DNA of 64,000 bases, taken from NCBI GenBank assembly GCA_013822685.1, contig PNKV01000009.1, positions 1 to 64,000 on the forward strand, given 5' to 3'. Each line of letters begins with the position of its first letter. The first letter of the stretch is position 1. The notes below the pieces were generated by a model. That model made no database searches. It was not told the origin of the DNA and worked only from the letters and a program-made list of their open reading frames with translations. The stretch is from Leptothrix sp. (in: b-proteobacteria) (GTDB taxonomy: Bacteria > Pseudomonadota > Gammaproteobacteria > Burkholderiales > Burkholderiaceae_C). This document shows positions 12,741 to 19,937 of the stretch, one piece after another. The position numbers and the translations under genes were made by a program.

Positions 12741-14645
12741 TCAGGCTCCCCAGGCCAGCGCCAGGCGGTAGACCACCCAGCACGCGGCATAGGCCAACAC
12801 GAACAGGTAGGCCGTCATGGCCAGCGGCACGGCCCAGCCATTGGTTTCGCGCTTGACCACGATCATGGTCGACAGGCACTGGGGCGCGAACACATACCAG
12901 GTCATCAGCGACAGGGCCGTGGGCAGTGACCAGGCCTGGCCGATCACGGTCGTCAGGGCGCCCGACAAGGCATCGCCGGTTTGCGACATGGCGTAGACCG
13001 TGCCCAAGGCGCTGACCGCCACTTCGCGCGCGGCCAGTCCGGGCACCAGCGCGATGCAAATCTGCCAGTTGAAGCCGATGGGCTCAAAAATCACCTGAAG
13101 TGCACGTCCGGCCATGCCCGCCAGGCTGTATTCGATGGCCGGGCCGGTGGCGTCCAGCGGCGGTGCCGGGTAGGTGGACAGGAACCAAAGGATCACCATC
13201 AGCGCCAGGATGATGGTGCCCACGCGCGAGATGAAAATCTGCGCCCGCTCCCACAAACCCAAGGCCAGGTTGCGCAGGTGCGGCCAGTGGTAGTCCGGCA
13301 ATTCCATCAGCAAGGGCTGCGCATGCGATTGGCGCATGAACAGCTTGAGCACCAGGGCCACGATCAAGCCGGCCAGGATGCCCGCGGCGTAAAGCGCGAA
13401 CAGCACCAGGCCCTGCAGGTTGAAGATGCCACCCACCGTTTGGCTGGGGATGAAGGCGGCGATCAGCAGCGCGTACACGGGCAGCCGGGCCGAGCAGGTC
13501 ATCAAGGGGGCGATCAGGATGGTGACCAGGCGGTCGCGCGGGTTGGCGATGGTGCGTGTGGCCATGATGCCGGGGATGGCGCAGGCAAAGCTGGACAGCA
13601 AGGGGATGAAGGCCCGGCCCGACAGCCCGACGCTGCCCATGACCCGATCGAGCAGAAAAGCGGCGCGGGGCAGGTAGCCGGAATCTTCCAGGGCCAGGAT
13701 GAAGAAAAACAGGATCAGGATCTGAGGCAGGAACACCAGCACGCTGCCTGCACCGCTGATGATGCCGTCGACCAGCAGGCCGCGCAGCATGCCTTCGCCC
13801 ATGTGGGCGCCCACCCATTCACCCAGCGCGCCCATGCTGGTGTCGATCAGTTCCATCGGCATGGCGGCCCAGCTGAACACGGCCTGGAACACCAGGAACA
13901 TCAGCACGGCCAGGATCACGGGGCCCAGCACCGGGTGCAAGGCGTAGTGGTCAAGACGGGCGGTGAGGCTGGGGCCGGCGGCGGGCATCACCACGCAACG
14001 CGACAGCAACTCGCTCACGCGCTGGTGGGTGGCTTCCACCGGGATGGCGGCAATGCGCTCCACCGGGCGGACGGCGGGCTGGCTGGGCAGACGGGTCCAG
14101 TCCAACTGGTCCAGTTGCGCCAGCAAGGCTTGCTCGCCGCCAGCCTTCACGGCCACGGCCTCAATCACGGGCACGCCCAATTCATCCTGCAGCTTGGCCA
14201 CATCAATGTGGATGCCGCGTTTGCGGGCCAGGTCCATCATGTTGATGACCAGGACCATGGGCGCGTCAAGCGATTGAAGCTCCAGCACCATGCGCAGGTT
14301 CAGGCGCAGGTTGGTGGCGTCCACCACGCAAACCAGGCCGACCGGGCTGGCCTCGCCCGGGCGTGTGCCGGCGATCACGTCGCGGGTGATGGCTTCGTCA
14401 GGCGTGGCGGGCAGCAGGCTGTAGGCGCCGGGCAGATCGAGCACGCGCCAGGTTTGGCCGGCGGGCGACACAAACTGGCCTTCCTTGCGCTCGACCGTCA
14501 CGCCAGCGTAGTTGCCGACCTTCTGGCGCGCACCGGTCAGCCGGTTGAACAGGGCGGTCTTGCCGCAATTGGGATTGCCCACCAGGGCAATCAGCGGGGC
14601 CGTCAAGGAAGAGGTGGGGACAGGCGCGAAGGCCGCATCGGACAT
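12741..14645 (-). CDS. feoB: Ferrous iron transporter FeoB
   Basis: This is an inner-membrane Fe(II) transporter of 634 residues, shorter than the E. coli form of about 770 but typical of many betaproteobacteria. The N-terminal G domain has G1 GNPNCGKT (about residues 22-29), G3 DLPGAY and a G4-like NMMD, followed by the GDI helical region. The membrane domain carries the two Gate motifs, including LVFLPQILILFFF and the Cys-containing SSFACAIPGIM. It follows feoA by 22 bases and precedes the Cys-rich small gene by four. The operon is probably iron-regulated through the palindrome at 14964. Confidence 0.96.
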   Translation of the reverse strand: MSDAAFAPVPTSSLTAPLIALVGNPNCGKTALFNRLTGARQKVGNYAGVTVERKEGQFVSPAGQTWRVLDLPGAYSLLPATPDEAITRDVIAGTRPGEASPVGLVCVVDATNLRLNLRMVLELQSLDAPMVLVINMMDLARKRGIHIDVAKLQDELGVPVIEAVAVKAGGEQALLAQLDQLDWTRLPSQPAVRPVERIAAIPVEATHQRVSELLSRCVVMPAAGPSLTARLDHYALHPVLGPVILAVLMFLVFQAVFSWAAMPMELIDTSMGALGEWVGAHMGEGMLRGLLVDGIISGAGSVLVFLPQILILFFFILALEDSGYLPRAAFLLDRVMGSVGLSGRAFIPLLSSFACAIPGIMATRTIANPRDRLVTILIAPLMTCSARLPVYALLIAAFIPSQTVGGIFNLQGLVLFALYAAGILAGLIVALVLKLFMRQSHAQPLLMELPDYHWPHLRNLALGLWERAQIFISRVGTIILALMVILWFLSTYPAPPLDATGPAIEYSLAGMAGRALQVIFEPIGFNWQICIALVPGLAAREVAVSALGTVYAMSQTGDALSGALTTVIGQAWSLPTALSLMTWYVFAPQCLSTMIVVKRETNGWAVPLAMTAYLFVLAYAACWVVYRLALAWGA

Positions 14646-14667
14646 GGCGGAACTGCAGGTTCGAAGA

Positions 14668-14943
14668 TCAGGCCTGGACCACTTCGATCAGGGATGATTC
14701 GAGGCTGCGCATGGCAAAGGTGCTGGTGCCCACGCGGACCGCCAGCGGGCCGCTGCCGGCGAAGACGCGGCGCAGCACTTCAACCCGCTCACCGGGCACG
14801 AAGCCCAGTTCCATCAAGCGGCGCTTGAGGGCGGCGCCTTCTTTGGTGGCGGTGCGGATGTCACGGATGATGGCCACCACACGCACAGGCAGCGTGTCCA
14901 GGGTGAGGGACGAAGAAGCAGGTGTGGCGTGAGCAGCGTTCAT
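14668..14943 (-). CDS. feoA: FeoA, SH3-like partner of FeoB
   Basis: This is a 91-residue cytoplasmic protein with the FeoA SH3-like fold. The signature is the run LKRRLMELGFVPGERVEVL, followed by GPLAVRVGTSTFAMR and a closing strand SLIEVVQA. FeoA binds FeoB and is needed for Fe(II) uptake. It is the first gene of feoA-feoB-Cys-rich gene, and its ATG lies about 20 bases from the Fur-like box, so promoter and operator overlap in the short leader. Confidence 0.94.
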   Translation of the reverse strand: MNAAHATPASSSLTLDTLPVRVVAIIRDIRTATKEGAALKRRLMELGFVPGERVEVLRRVFAGSGPLAVRVGTSTFAMRSLESSLIEVVQA

Positions 14944-14961
14944 CTGCCCATTCTAGATTCA

Positions 14962-14980
14962 AATGCGAACGATTCGCAAC
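14962..14980. promoter_or_regulatory. Fur-box-like palindrome upstream of feoA
   Basis: The half-sites TGCGAA (14964-14969) and TTCGCA (14973-14978) form an inverted repeat with a three-base spacer, within the context AAATGCGAACGATTCGCAA. This resembles Fur boxes described in Bordetella and Burkholderia. Its position about 20 bases upstream of the feoA start fits iron repression of the operon. Confidence 0.65.
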
Positions 14981-15007
14981 TTCTTTTCTTGCGCGGTTTG
15001 ACGCGGC

Positions 15008-15265
15008 TCAAACATGAAGCGCCATCAGGCACCGTTGTTCTTCGAGGGGCGGGGTGTGTACTAACCTGGCGGCGCGAATGGGTCGCGGGGCCGGCTGGCC
15101 GCAATGACATCGGTGCGCAAATGACGCGATCCTGCTGTCATCCTCGTCAATTGACATGGTGTGCCGGTGGCCAAGGGTGCAGGCCTCGTCCAGGTCGTCG
15201 GGCCCCGGTGTGCCACCGAAAAACCACAAGTCGACACCGTCCAGATCACGGGGGTTCGATTGCAT
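15008..15265 (-). CDS. Hypothetical small protein
   Basis: This is an 85-residue open frame starting MQSNPRDLDGVDLWFFGG, preceded by an excellent Shine-Dalgarno sequence (AGGGAGGA, five bases before the ATG). That is the main argument that it is translated. The sequence is acidic in the first half (PGPDDLDEA, SIDEDDSR), has a CHC pair, and lacks signal peptide or membrane segments. I do not recognise the family. It lies between feoA and the BON lipoprotein on the same strand and ends 64 bases before feoA begins. Confidence 0.4.
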   Translation of the reverse strand: MQSNPRDLDGVDLWFFGGTPGPDDLDEACTLGHRHTMSIDEDDSRIASFAHRCHCGQPAPRPIRAARLVHTPPLEEQRCLMALHV

Positions 15266-15289
15266 GGGCGTCCTCCCTGTCATGGCAAC

Positions 15290-15315
15290 GTCACCCTGAA
15301 GCTGGTCAGGGTGAC
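15290..15315. terminator. Hairpin downstream of the BON lipoprotein gene
   Basis: GTCACCCTGA and TCAGGGTGAC form a perfect 10-bp stem around a six-base loop. It lies 27 bases past the stop of the leftward gene at 15343. There is no clear U-tract on either strand, so it may stabilise the 3' end or act as a weak terminator. Confidence 0.5.
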
Positions 15316-15342
15316 GCCACGTTTCTCTCAGGTTCTGTTAAA

Positions 15343-15663
15343 TCAAGGACGAACAGCGATTTCGTTCTTGACCGACTTCACGCCCTTGACTTCGCGGGCG
15401 ATGGCGGCGGCAGAGTCCTTCTCGTTCTGGCTCTTGGCGAAGCCGGACAACATCACGGTGCCGTTCAGGGTTTCGACCTTGATCGAGGCAGCGTCCACCG
15501 ACTTGGCGTCCACGAACTTGGCCTTGACCTTGGTGGTGATGGCGGCGTCATCGATGTACTCGCCCACCGTGGACTGGTCGCGCGTCACGGCGCAGCCAGG
15601 GATGATGATCAAGGACGAGGCGGCCAGAGCCAGGACAGCGGCGGTGCGTTTGTTGAAAAACAT
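15343..15663 (-). CDS. BON-domain lipoprotein (first copy)
   Basis: This is a 106-residue lipoprotein. The signal peptide and lipobox are in LALAASSLIIIPGCAV (lipidated Cys at about 24). The rest is one BON domain (ITTKVKAKFVDAKSVDAASI, then VMLSGFAKSQNEKDSAAAIA and KGVKSVKNEIAV). BON domains of the OsmY/DolP type bind phospholipid and are induced by osmotic or envelope stress. It follows the DUF1328 gene on the same strand by 47 bases. A second BON lipoprotein lies at 21015, at the far end of the same neighbourhood. Confidence 0.88.
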   Translation of the reverse strand: MFFNKRTAAVLALAASSLIIIPGCAVTRDQSTVGEYIDDAAITTKVKAKFVDAKSVDAASIKVETLNGTVMLSGFAKSQNEKDSAAAIAREVKGVKSVKNEIAVRP

Positions 15664-15710
15664 GGAAATTCTCCTTTTTGGGACGGGAAACAAAAATTGA
15701 ATCGTCTTGG

Positions 15711-15887
15711 TTATTTCTTGACCGCGCCGATGCCCAGCAAAGCCAGCGCGACCACGACAATGAACAAGACGAGGAACAGCACGAACAAGAACTTGGCGAT
15801 CCCGGCGGCGCTGGCGGCGATGCCGGTGAATCCGAACAAGCCGGCCACCAAGGCAATCAGTGCAAATATCAGTGCCCACTTCAGCAT
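15711..15887 (-). CDS. DUF1328 (YtjA-like) small membrane protein, copy A
   Basis: This is a 58-residue peptide made almost entirely of two membrane segments. The segments are separated by the conserved block [18 protein letters not shown], the hallmark of DUF1328/YtjA. It begins [14 protein letters not shown] and ends GIGAVKK. The family is widespread and stress-associated but has no proven function. The ATG at 15887 has GGAGA just upstream. A very similar gene is at 20803. A palindrome and a TCCTACA box lie in its leader (15922-15988). Confidence 0.88.
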   Translation of the reverse strand: MLKWALIFALIALVAGLFGFTGIAASAAGIAKFLFVLFLVLFIVVVALALLGIGAVKK

Positions 15888-15921
15888 GGCAATCTCCAGG
15901 GAATTGAGGTCTGTCGATGTA

Positions 15922-15936
15922 GAAACTTTAAGTTTC
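15922..15936. promoter_or_regulatory. 15-bp palindrome upstream of DUF1328 copy A
   Basis: GAAACTT and AAGTTTC are perfect inverted repeats around a single central base, 35 to 49 bases upstream of the start at 15887. The position overlaps where the core promoter of this leftward gene should be. The binding factor is unknown. Confidence 0.4.
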
Positions 15937-15971
15937 CACGCTCAAGCCAGACATCAGCCTTCCGCGCATTC

Positions 15972-15988
15972 CCATGTAGGACGACGCC
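15972..15988 (-). promoter_or_regulatory. TCCTACA box upstream of DUF1328 copy A
   Basis: The plus strand reads CCATGTAGGACGACGCC. It matches the box upstream of the OmpA-type gene (22448-22464, opposite strand) at 15 of 17 positions. Read toward its own gene, each box has the same orientation, and each ends about 84 to 88 bases before the start codon. This makes a shared regulator likely. Confidence 0.6.
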
Positions 15989-16025
15989 CCGTCAAACTGT
16001 CGTCGAAGGGGGTGTTCTGCTGATC

Positions 16026-17387
16026 TCAGGTGGTTTGGGCCAGGGGCACCGTGGCGCCGATGCGCGTGCCTTGCCCCGGTGCCGACTGGAGCACCAGCTC
16101 GCCGCCTTCGGCCTCGACGCGGTAGCGCATGCCCAGCAGGCCGTGTGCCGAGCTGGGTTGCTGTGAAGGGTCGAAGCCCACGCCGTCATCCCGGACGGTG
16201 ACGCAGGCCCGGCCGTCCTGGGTGTCCAGGTTCACGGTCACTGTTTTGGCCTTGGCGTATTTGGCGATGTTGGTGAAGGCCTCCTGCACCAGGCGGTACA
16301 CGGTGAGCGCGGCCGAGGGGCTCAGGCTCACAGCGTTGAGGTGGCAGTCCACCTGCAGGCCCGAGCGCGTGGCGAACTCGCGCGACTGGATCTCGAGGGC
16401 GGCCACCAGGCCCAGCGTGCTCAAGGACGAGGGGCACAGGTCTTCGACAATGCGGCGCTTGAGCGCGATCACCTCGTTGAGGTTGTCGTTGAGGTGCGCG
16501 ATGCGCTCAGCCAACTCGGGCGTGAGCTCCGGCCCCAAGCGGGATTTGATGCGGGCGGCGTCCAGCTTGGCGGCGGTTAACAGGGCGCCCAACTCGTCGT
16601 GCAGTTCGCGGGCCAGGCGGCCTCGCTCATCCTCGCGGATGGTTTGCAGGTAGCGGGTCAGGTCGGTCAGGTGCATGGTGCGCCGTTTGACCTCGAACTC
16701 CAGCTGGTCGCGCTCGGCCTGGATGGCCTGGCTCTGGGCCAGGCGCTGGGCATTGAGCGCATTGGTCTGGGCCAGGAACATCGTCAGGGCCAGGAAGCTG
16801 ATGGCGGTCATGGCGGCCACGCCGATGCGGTTGAGCATCAAGGTGTTGTGCACGTCCTCGCGCGCGGCGTTGACCTTGGTGGTTTCGCCCTCCAGCAAGC
16901 GTGTGGCCACCGAGCGCACTGATTCCATGTCCTGCTGGCCGATGTTGGACAGCACCATGGCCCGCCAGGCTTCTTCCTTGCCTTCATCGTGCAGGCGCAG
17001 CGTGATGGCCACCTCGCCCAGCTTGCGCTGCGTCACGACTTGCAGCTCCTGGGCACTTTTCTGGTTGGCCTCGTCTTTGGCGTAATACTGCACCAGCCAC
17101 TTGAGGGCGGCGTTGCTGTCATCGATGGCGCCATTCAACGGGGTCAAATATTCCGTGCGGCTGGTCAGCAGGTAGCCGCGTTGGCTGGTCTCGGCATCCA
17201 CCAGTCGACGCAGCAAGGTGTTGATCTGTGTGCGCGCCTGGGCCATCATGCCCATGTCGTCCATGGAGTCCGTGGCCTGCCAATAGGAGGTCTCGCTGAT
17301 GAACAGCATCGCCAGCGCGGCCAAGGCCGCCAAGGGAAATGCGTAGGCGCTGCGTTTGATCTGTGTCAGGCTTATCATCGTGGACAT
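16026..17387 (-). CDS. CHASE3-type sensor histidine kinase (NarX/HisKA_3 class)
   Basis: This is a membrane kinase of about 453 residues. The first membrane segment (about residues 13-30) is followed by a helical extracytoplasmic sensor of CHASE3 type (about 35-175, including the characteristic DAETSQRGYLLT), a second segment (about 190-210), a coiled coil, a HisKA_3 dimerisation domain with the phosphorylated His in ARELHDELGALL, and a HATPase with DDGVGFD and HGLLGMR. The start is taken at 17387 (MSTMISL), with GGAAG upstream; 17378 is an alternative. It is divergent from the LuxR-type regulator at 17416, its evident partner, with only 28 bases between start codons. Confidence 0.9.
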   Translation of the reverse strand: MSTMISLTQIKRSAYAFPLAALAALAMLFISETSYWQATDSMDDMGMMAQARTQINTLLRRLVDAETSQRGYLLTSRTEYLTPLNGAIDDSNAALKWLVQYYAKDEANQKSAQELQVVTQRKLGEVAITLRLHDEGKEEAWRAMVLSNIGQQDMESVRSVATRLLEGETTKVNAAREDVHNTLMLNRIGVAAMTAISFLALTMFLAQTNALNAQRLAQSQAIQAERDQLEFEVKRRTMHLTDLTRYLQTIREDERGRLARELHDELGALLTAAKLDAARIKSRLGPELTPELAERIAHLNDNLNEVIALKRRIVEDLCPSSLSTLGLVAALEIQSREFATRSGLQVDCHLNAVSLSPSAALTVYRLVQEAFTNIAKYAKAKTVTVNLDTQDGRACVTVRDDGVGFDPSQQPSSAHGLLGMRYRVEAEGGELVLQSAPGQGTRIGATVPLAQTT

Positions 17388-17415
17388 CCTACTTCCAACT
17401 GATCGACCGTCGACC

Positions 17416-18048
17416 ATGATTCGAATTGCCATCATTGACGACCACGCCATCGTTCGCGCCGGACTGCGCCAGTTCTTCTCCGACCAGGTTGACCTGAAGG
17501 TGACGGGCGAAGCTTCCACGGGCCGAGAGGCCTTGGAACTGGTGCGCGCAGGCGACGTCGATGTGCTGGTGATGGACCTGTCCATGCCTGACCAGAGCGG
17601 CGTTGATGCACTGGCCGCCATCCGGGCCCGCGCGCCCGACCTGCCGGTGCTGATCCTCAGTGGCTTCCCCGAAGAGCATTACGCTTTGACCTTGCTGCGC
17701 CAGGGCGCCAGTGGTTACCTCAACAAAGAGTGCGACCCCGAAGAGATCGTCAAGGCGATCCGCACGGTGTTCCGTGGCCGCAAGTACATCACCGCGGGCG
17801 TGGCCGAGATGCTGGCCGACGGCCTGGGTGGTGACCCGGAGAAGTCGCTGCATGAACAGCTGTCGGAACGCGAGTTCCAGGTGTTCTTGCGGCTGGCCAA
17901 GGGCGAGACCATTGGCCACATGGCCGACAGCATGTCCCTGAGCGTGAAGACCGTGAGCACCTACCGCTCGCGCGTCATGGAAAAAATGAACCTGGCCTCG
18001 AACAGCGACCTGACCTACTACGCGCTCAAGAACGGCTTGATCCAGTGA
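17416..18048 (+). CDS. LuxR/NarL-family response regulator
   Basis: This is a 210-residue regulator. The receiver domain (1-120) has acidic residues in IIDDH, phospho-Asp in VLVMDLSMPDQSG and Lys in GYLNKEC. A LuxR-type helix-turn-helix follows (about 145-205: LSEREFQVFLRLAKGETIGHMA, then VSTYRSRVMEKM). It is the likely output partner of the divergent CHASE3 kinase, and probably recognises DNA as a dimer. The GTAGGA-containing sites found around this cluster are candidate targets. The ATG at 17416 gives the normal receiver start MIRIAIIDDH. Confidence 0.92.
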   Translation: MIRIAIIDDHAIVRAGLRQFFSDQVDLKVTGEASTGREALELVRAGDVDVLVMDLSMPDQSGVDALAAIRARAPDLPVLILSGFPEEHYALTLLRQGASGYLNKECDPEEIVKAIRTVFRGRKYITAGVAEMLADGLGGDPEKSLHEQLSEREFQVFLRLAKGETIGHMADSMSLSVKTVSTYRSRVMEKMNLASNSDLTYYALKNGLIQ

Positions 18049-18067
18049 GGGGTGTGCGTGGGCCTGG

Positions 18068-18454
18068 TCAATGCGCGTCGCGGTTGACCAAGGCCACGCA
18101 GTAGTCGATCAGGTGGTCGATCTCGTTGGACTTGTCAAAGACCTGGTCGGCACCGAGTTCCAGGCAACGCTGGCGCATGTCGGGCGTGGCGTAGTTGCTG
18201 AGCACCACGTGCTTGCGCGCTGAGGGGCTTGAGCTGGTTTTCTGCAGCACGCCCAACCCCGATCCCCGTTTGATGAAGATGTCGACAATGACCAGGTCGC
18301 AGGCGTTGTTGCCGTCGTTGAGCCAAGCCACGGCATGGGCCTCGTCTTCGGCCGTGCCCACCACTTGAAGTGACACCATCTCTTCCAGCGTCGCGATGAG
18401 GTTCTCGCGGATCACCGGGCTGTCTTCAACAATGAAGGCTTTCAGGGGCGTCAT
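18068..18454 (-). CDS. Stand-alone receiver-domain protein
   Basis: This is a 128-residue single receiver domain (AFIVEDSPVIRENL at the N-terminus, phospho-Asp in LVIVDIFIKRGSG, VLSNYATPD, then DKSNEID replacing the usual K-P loop). It has no output domain, so it probably relays or buffers phosphate for the neighbouring kinase, or binds a protein partner. It converges with the LuxR-type regulator, 19 bases between stop codons. The ATG at 18454 fits the receiver fold; the frame is open further upstream without family features. Confidence 0.85.
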   Translation of the reverse strand: MTPLKAFIVEDSPVIRENLIATLEEMVSLQVVGTAEDEAHAVAWLNDGNNACDLVIVDIFIKRGSGLGVLQKTSSSPSARKHVVLSNYATPDMRQRCLELGADQVFDKSNEIDHLIDYCVALVNRDAH

Positions 18455-18778
18455 GGACTGCTCGGTCTGTGGGTGCGGTGTGTGAAGTGTTGTCTCAGCA
18501 CGGGTGATGAAACTCGTGTGCACGCCACCTCGAGAGACCTTCCGTTGGTTTGAATTATCGCCGTTGCCCATGGGGTGCGCCATTGGAAGATCTCCTAGCT
18601 GATTGTAGGAACCCACCTACAGCTCCGACAGGCGGCCACAGAACTCTGTTTGCGTAGGACAAAAACTACGCGAGCTTGCGGCACCGTCCGGTTGGGGAAA
18701 TGCGGCCACTTTTGGACACTGGCGTTCAGCCTGTCAGAAACGATGGGTCATAACTTAACTACTCGCAAGGAATTCACC
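18455..18778. promoter_or_regulatory. Divergent intergenic region with two GTAGG inverted repeats
   Basis: This 324-base gap separates the leftward receiver gene from the rightward Cys-repeat gene. It contains TGTAGG-N6-CCTACA (18604-18621), a perfect inverted repeat, and the sequence TGCGTAGGACAAAAACTACG (18651-18670), where GCGTAG and CTACGC pair across eight bases. Both resemble the box upstream of DUF1328 copy A and of the OmpA-type gene. No open frame is convincing. AAGGAATTCACC precedes the ATG at 18779 as the ribosome binding site. Confidence 0.5.
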
Positions 18779-19330
18779 ATGTCTAAAACCACCACCATCC
18801 AAGCCGCTGTTCTGGCCGCCTGTCTGAGCGCTGTGTCGTATGCCAACGCAGCCGGCACGATCAACAAGGCCGATTACCGTGCTGGCAAGGACGCTGCCAC
18901 TGCCACCTACAAGGCCGACAAGGAAGCTTGTGACAAGCTGACCGACAACGCCAAGGACATCTGCGTGGCTGAAGCGAAGGCCAAGGAAAAGGTCACCAAG
19001 GCTGAGCTGGAATACAACTACACCGGCAAGGCTGGCGACCGCAAGCACCTGGCCGACGTGAAGGCTGAAACAGCCTACGAAGTGGCCAAGGAAAAGTGCG
19101 ACGACAAGACCGGCAATGACAAGGACGTCTGCGTGAAGGAAGCCAAGGCTGCTGAAACGAAGGCCAAGGCCGAAGCCAAGCTGAACAAGCAAGTCGGCGA
19201 GGCTTCCAAGGACGCCGTTGAAGACAAGATGGGCGCCGAATACAAGGTGGCCAAGGAAAAGTGTGATGCCCTGTCGGGCGATGCCAAGTCCAGCTGCATG
19301 GACAACGCCAAGGCTCACTACAAGAAGTAA
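18779..19330 (+). CDS. Exported protein with three C-x10-C repeats
   Basis: This 183-residue protein has a cleavable signal peptide (MSKTTTIQAAVLAACLSAVSY, cut near ANA-AG). The mature part is Lys/Ala/Glu-rich and largely helical. It contains three copies of a unit with the pattern KE-x-CD-x9-C-x5-KA: Cys pairs at residues 51/62, 107/118 and 162/173, each exactly C-x10-C and spaced 55-56 residues apart. Disulfide-linked helical hairpins in the periplasm are likely. I recall similar proteins near BON and DUF1328 genes in this order, but no function is known. A strong terminator follows. Confidence 0.85.
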   Translation: MSKTTTIQAAVLAACLSAVSYANAAGTINKADYRAGKDAATATYKADKEACDKLTDNAKDICVAEAKAKEKVTKAELEYNYTGKAGDRKHLADVKAETAYEVAKEKCDDKTGNDKDVCVKEAKAAETKAKAEAKLNKQVGEASKDAVEDKMGAEYKVAKEKCDALSGDAKSSCMDNAKAHYKK

Positions 19331-19337
19331 AACAGGC

Positions 19338-19362
19338 GGCCCCTTCGGGGGCCTTCTTCTTG
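19338..19362 (+). terminator. Rho-independent terminator after the Cys-repeat gene
   Basis: GGCCCC and GGGGCC pair around a TTCG tetraloop, followed by TTCTTCTT. It begins seven bases after the stop codon at 19330. Confidence 0.85.
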
Positions 19363-19373
19363 GCAAGGCCAAA

Positions 19374-19413
19374 GCAAAGAGCCTGCACCCTTCAAACGGT
19401 GCAGGCTCTTTGC
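19374..19413. terminator. 16-bp perfect hairpin between convergent genes
   Basis: GCAAAGAGCCTGCACC pairs perfectly with GGTGCAGGCTCTTTGC around an eight-base loop. It lies 14 bases beyond the stop of the leftward operon that ends at 19428. The minus-strand copy is followed by TTTGG, so it probably terminates that operon and backs up the plus-strand terminator. Confidence 0.75.
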
Positions 19414-19427
19414 GCTTTGCTGATGGA

Positions 19428-19937
19428 TCAGGAAGGAGAACGTTCGCGGGGCGTGGACAGCTGGTGCATCCAGCTGATGACGCTGTTGGCCAGCGTGCCC
19501 ACAAAGGGTTGCTTGGCCAGGCCCAGCACCGATTGCGAGACCACGCCTTTGAGCAGCAGTGATTTGACCAGGCCACGTCCTGGTCGGAACCAGACCAGCG
19601 AGCCACCGATCGCGGCTGCCACCAGCACCATGCCCAGCGGATGCTTGGTGGCCAGGGGTTGGAGCGCTTCCTTGAACAAGCCGCCAGCCAGGTGGGTGGC
19701 GGGCCGCCAGGGGTGGCTTTCCCACCAACCATGCAGCGCGTTGAAGGTGGACGAGAAAATGGGGTGTTCGCGCAACTCGCGCATCCAGGCCTGCAGTTGT
19801 TCGGGCAGGGCGCTGCCCGACGATGCCTCATCGCCGGTGTCTTCATCCTCAGGCGGCGTCAACCACAGGCGGATGCGTTCGCGAGACTGTGCCAGGCGGA
19901 TTTCGGCCGGCAAGGGTGAACGGGCTTGTTTGCTCAT
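19428..19937 (-). CDS. Hypothetical membrane-associated protein
   Basis: This is a 169-residue protein with a basic N-terminus (RERIRLWL), an acidic low-complexity stretch (PEDEDTGDEASSG), an amphipathic helix, and a hydrophobic segment at about 100-118 (GMVLVAAAIGGSLVWF) that probably spans or anchors in the inner membrane. No catalytic motif is seen and the family is not recognised. Its ATG overlaps the end of the holin-like gene by four bases (ATGA), and it belongs to the leftward unit 20748-19428. The role is probably related to cell-envelope stress by association only. Confidence 0.75.
   Translation of the reverse strand: MSKQARSPLPAEIRLAQSRERIRLWLTPPEDEDTGDEASSGSALPEQLQAWMRELREHPIFSSTFNALHGWWESHPWRPATHLAGGLFKEALQPLATKHPLGMVLVAAAIGGSLVWFRPGRGLVKSLLLKGVVSQSVLGLAKQPFVGTLANSVISWMHQLSTPRERSPS

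Noticed and set aside
12981..14828. Open frame of 615 codons antisense to feoB and feoA
   Set aside because: The content is Gln/His/Gly-rich shadow sequence opposite a certain gene.
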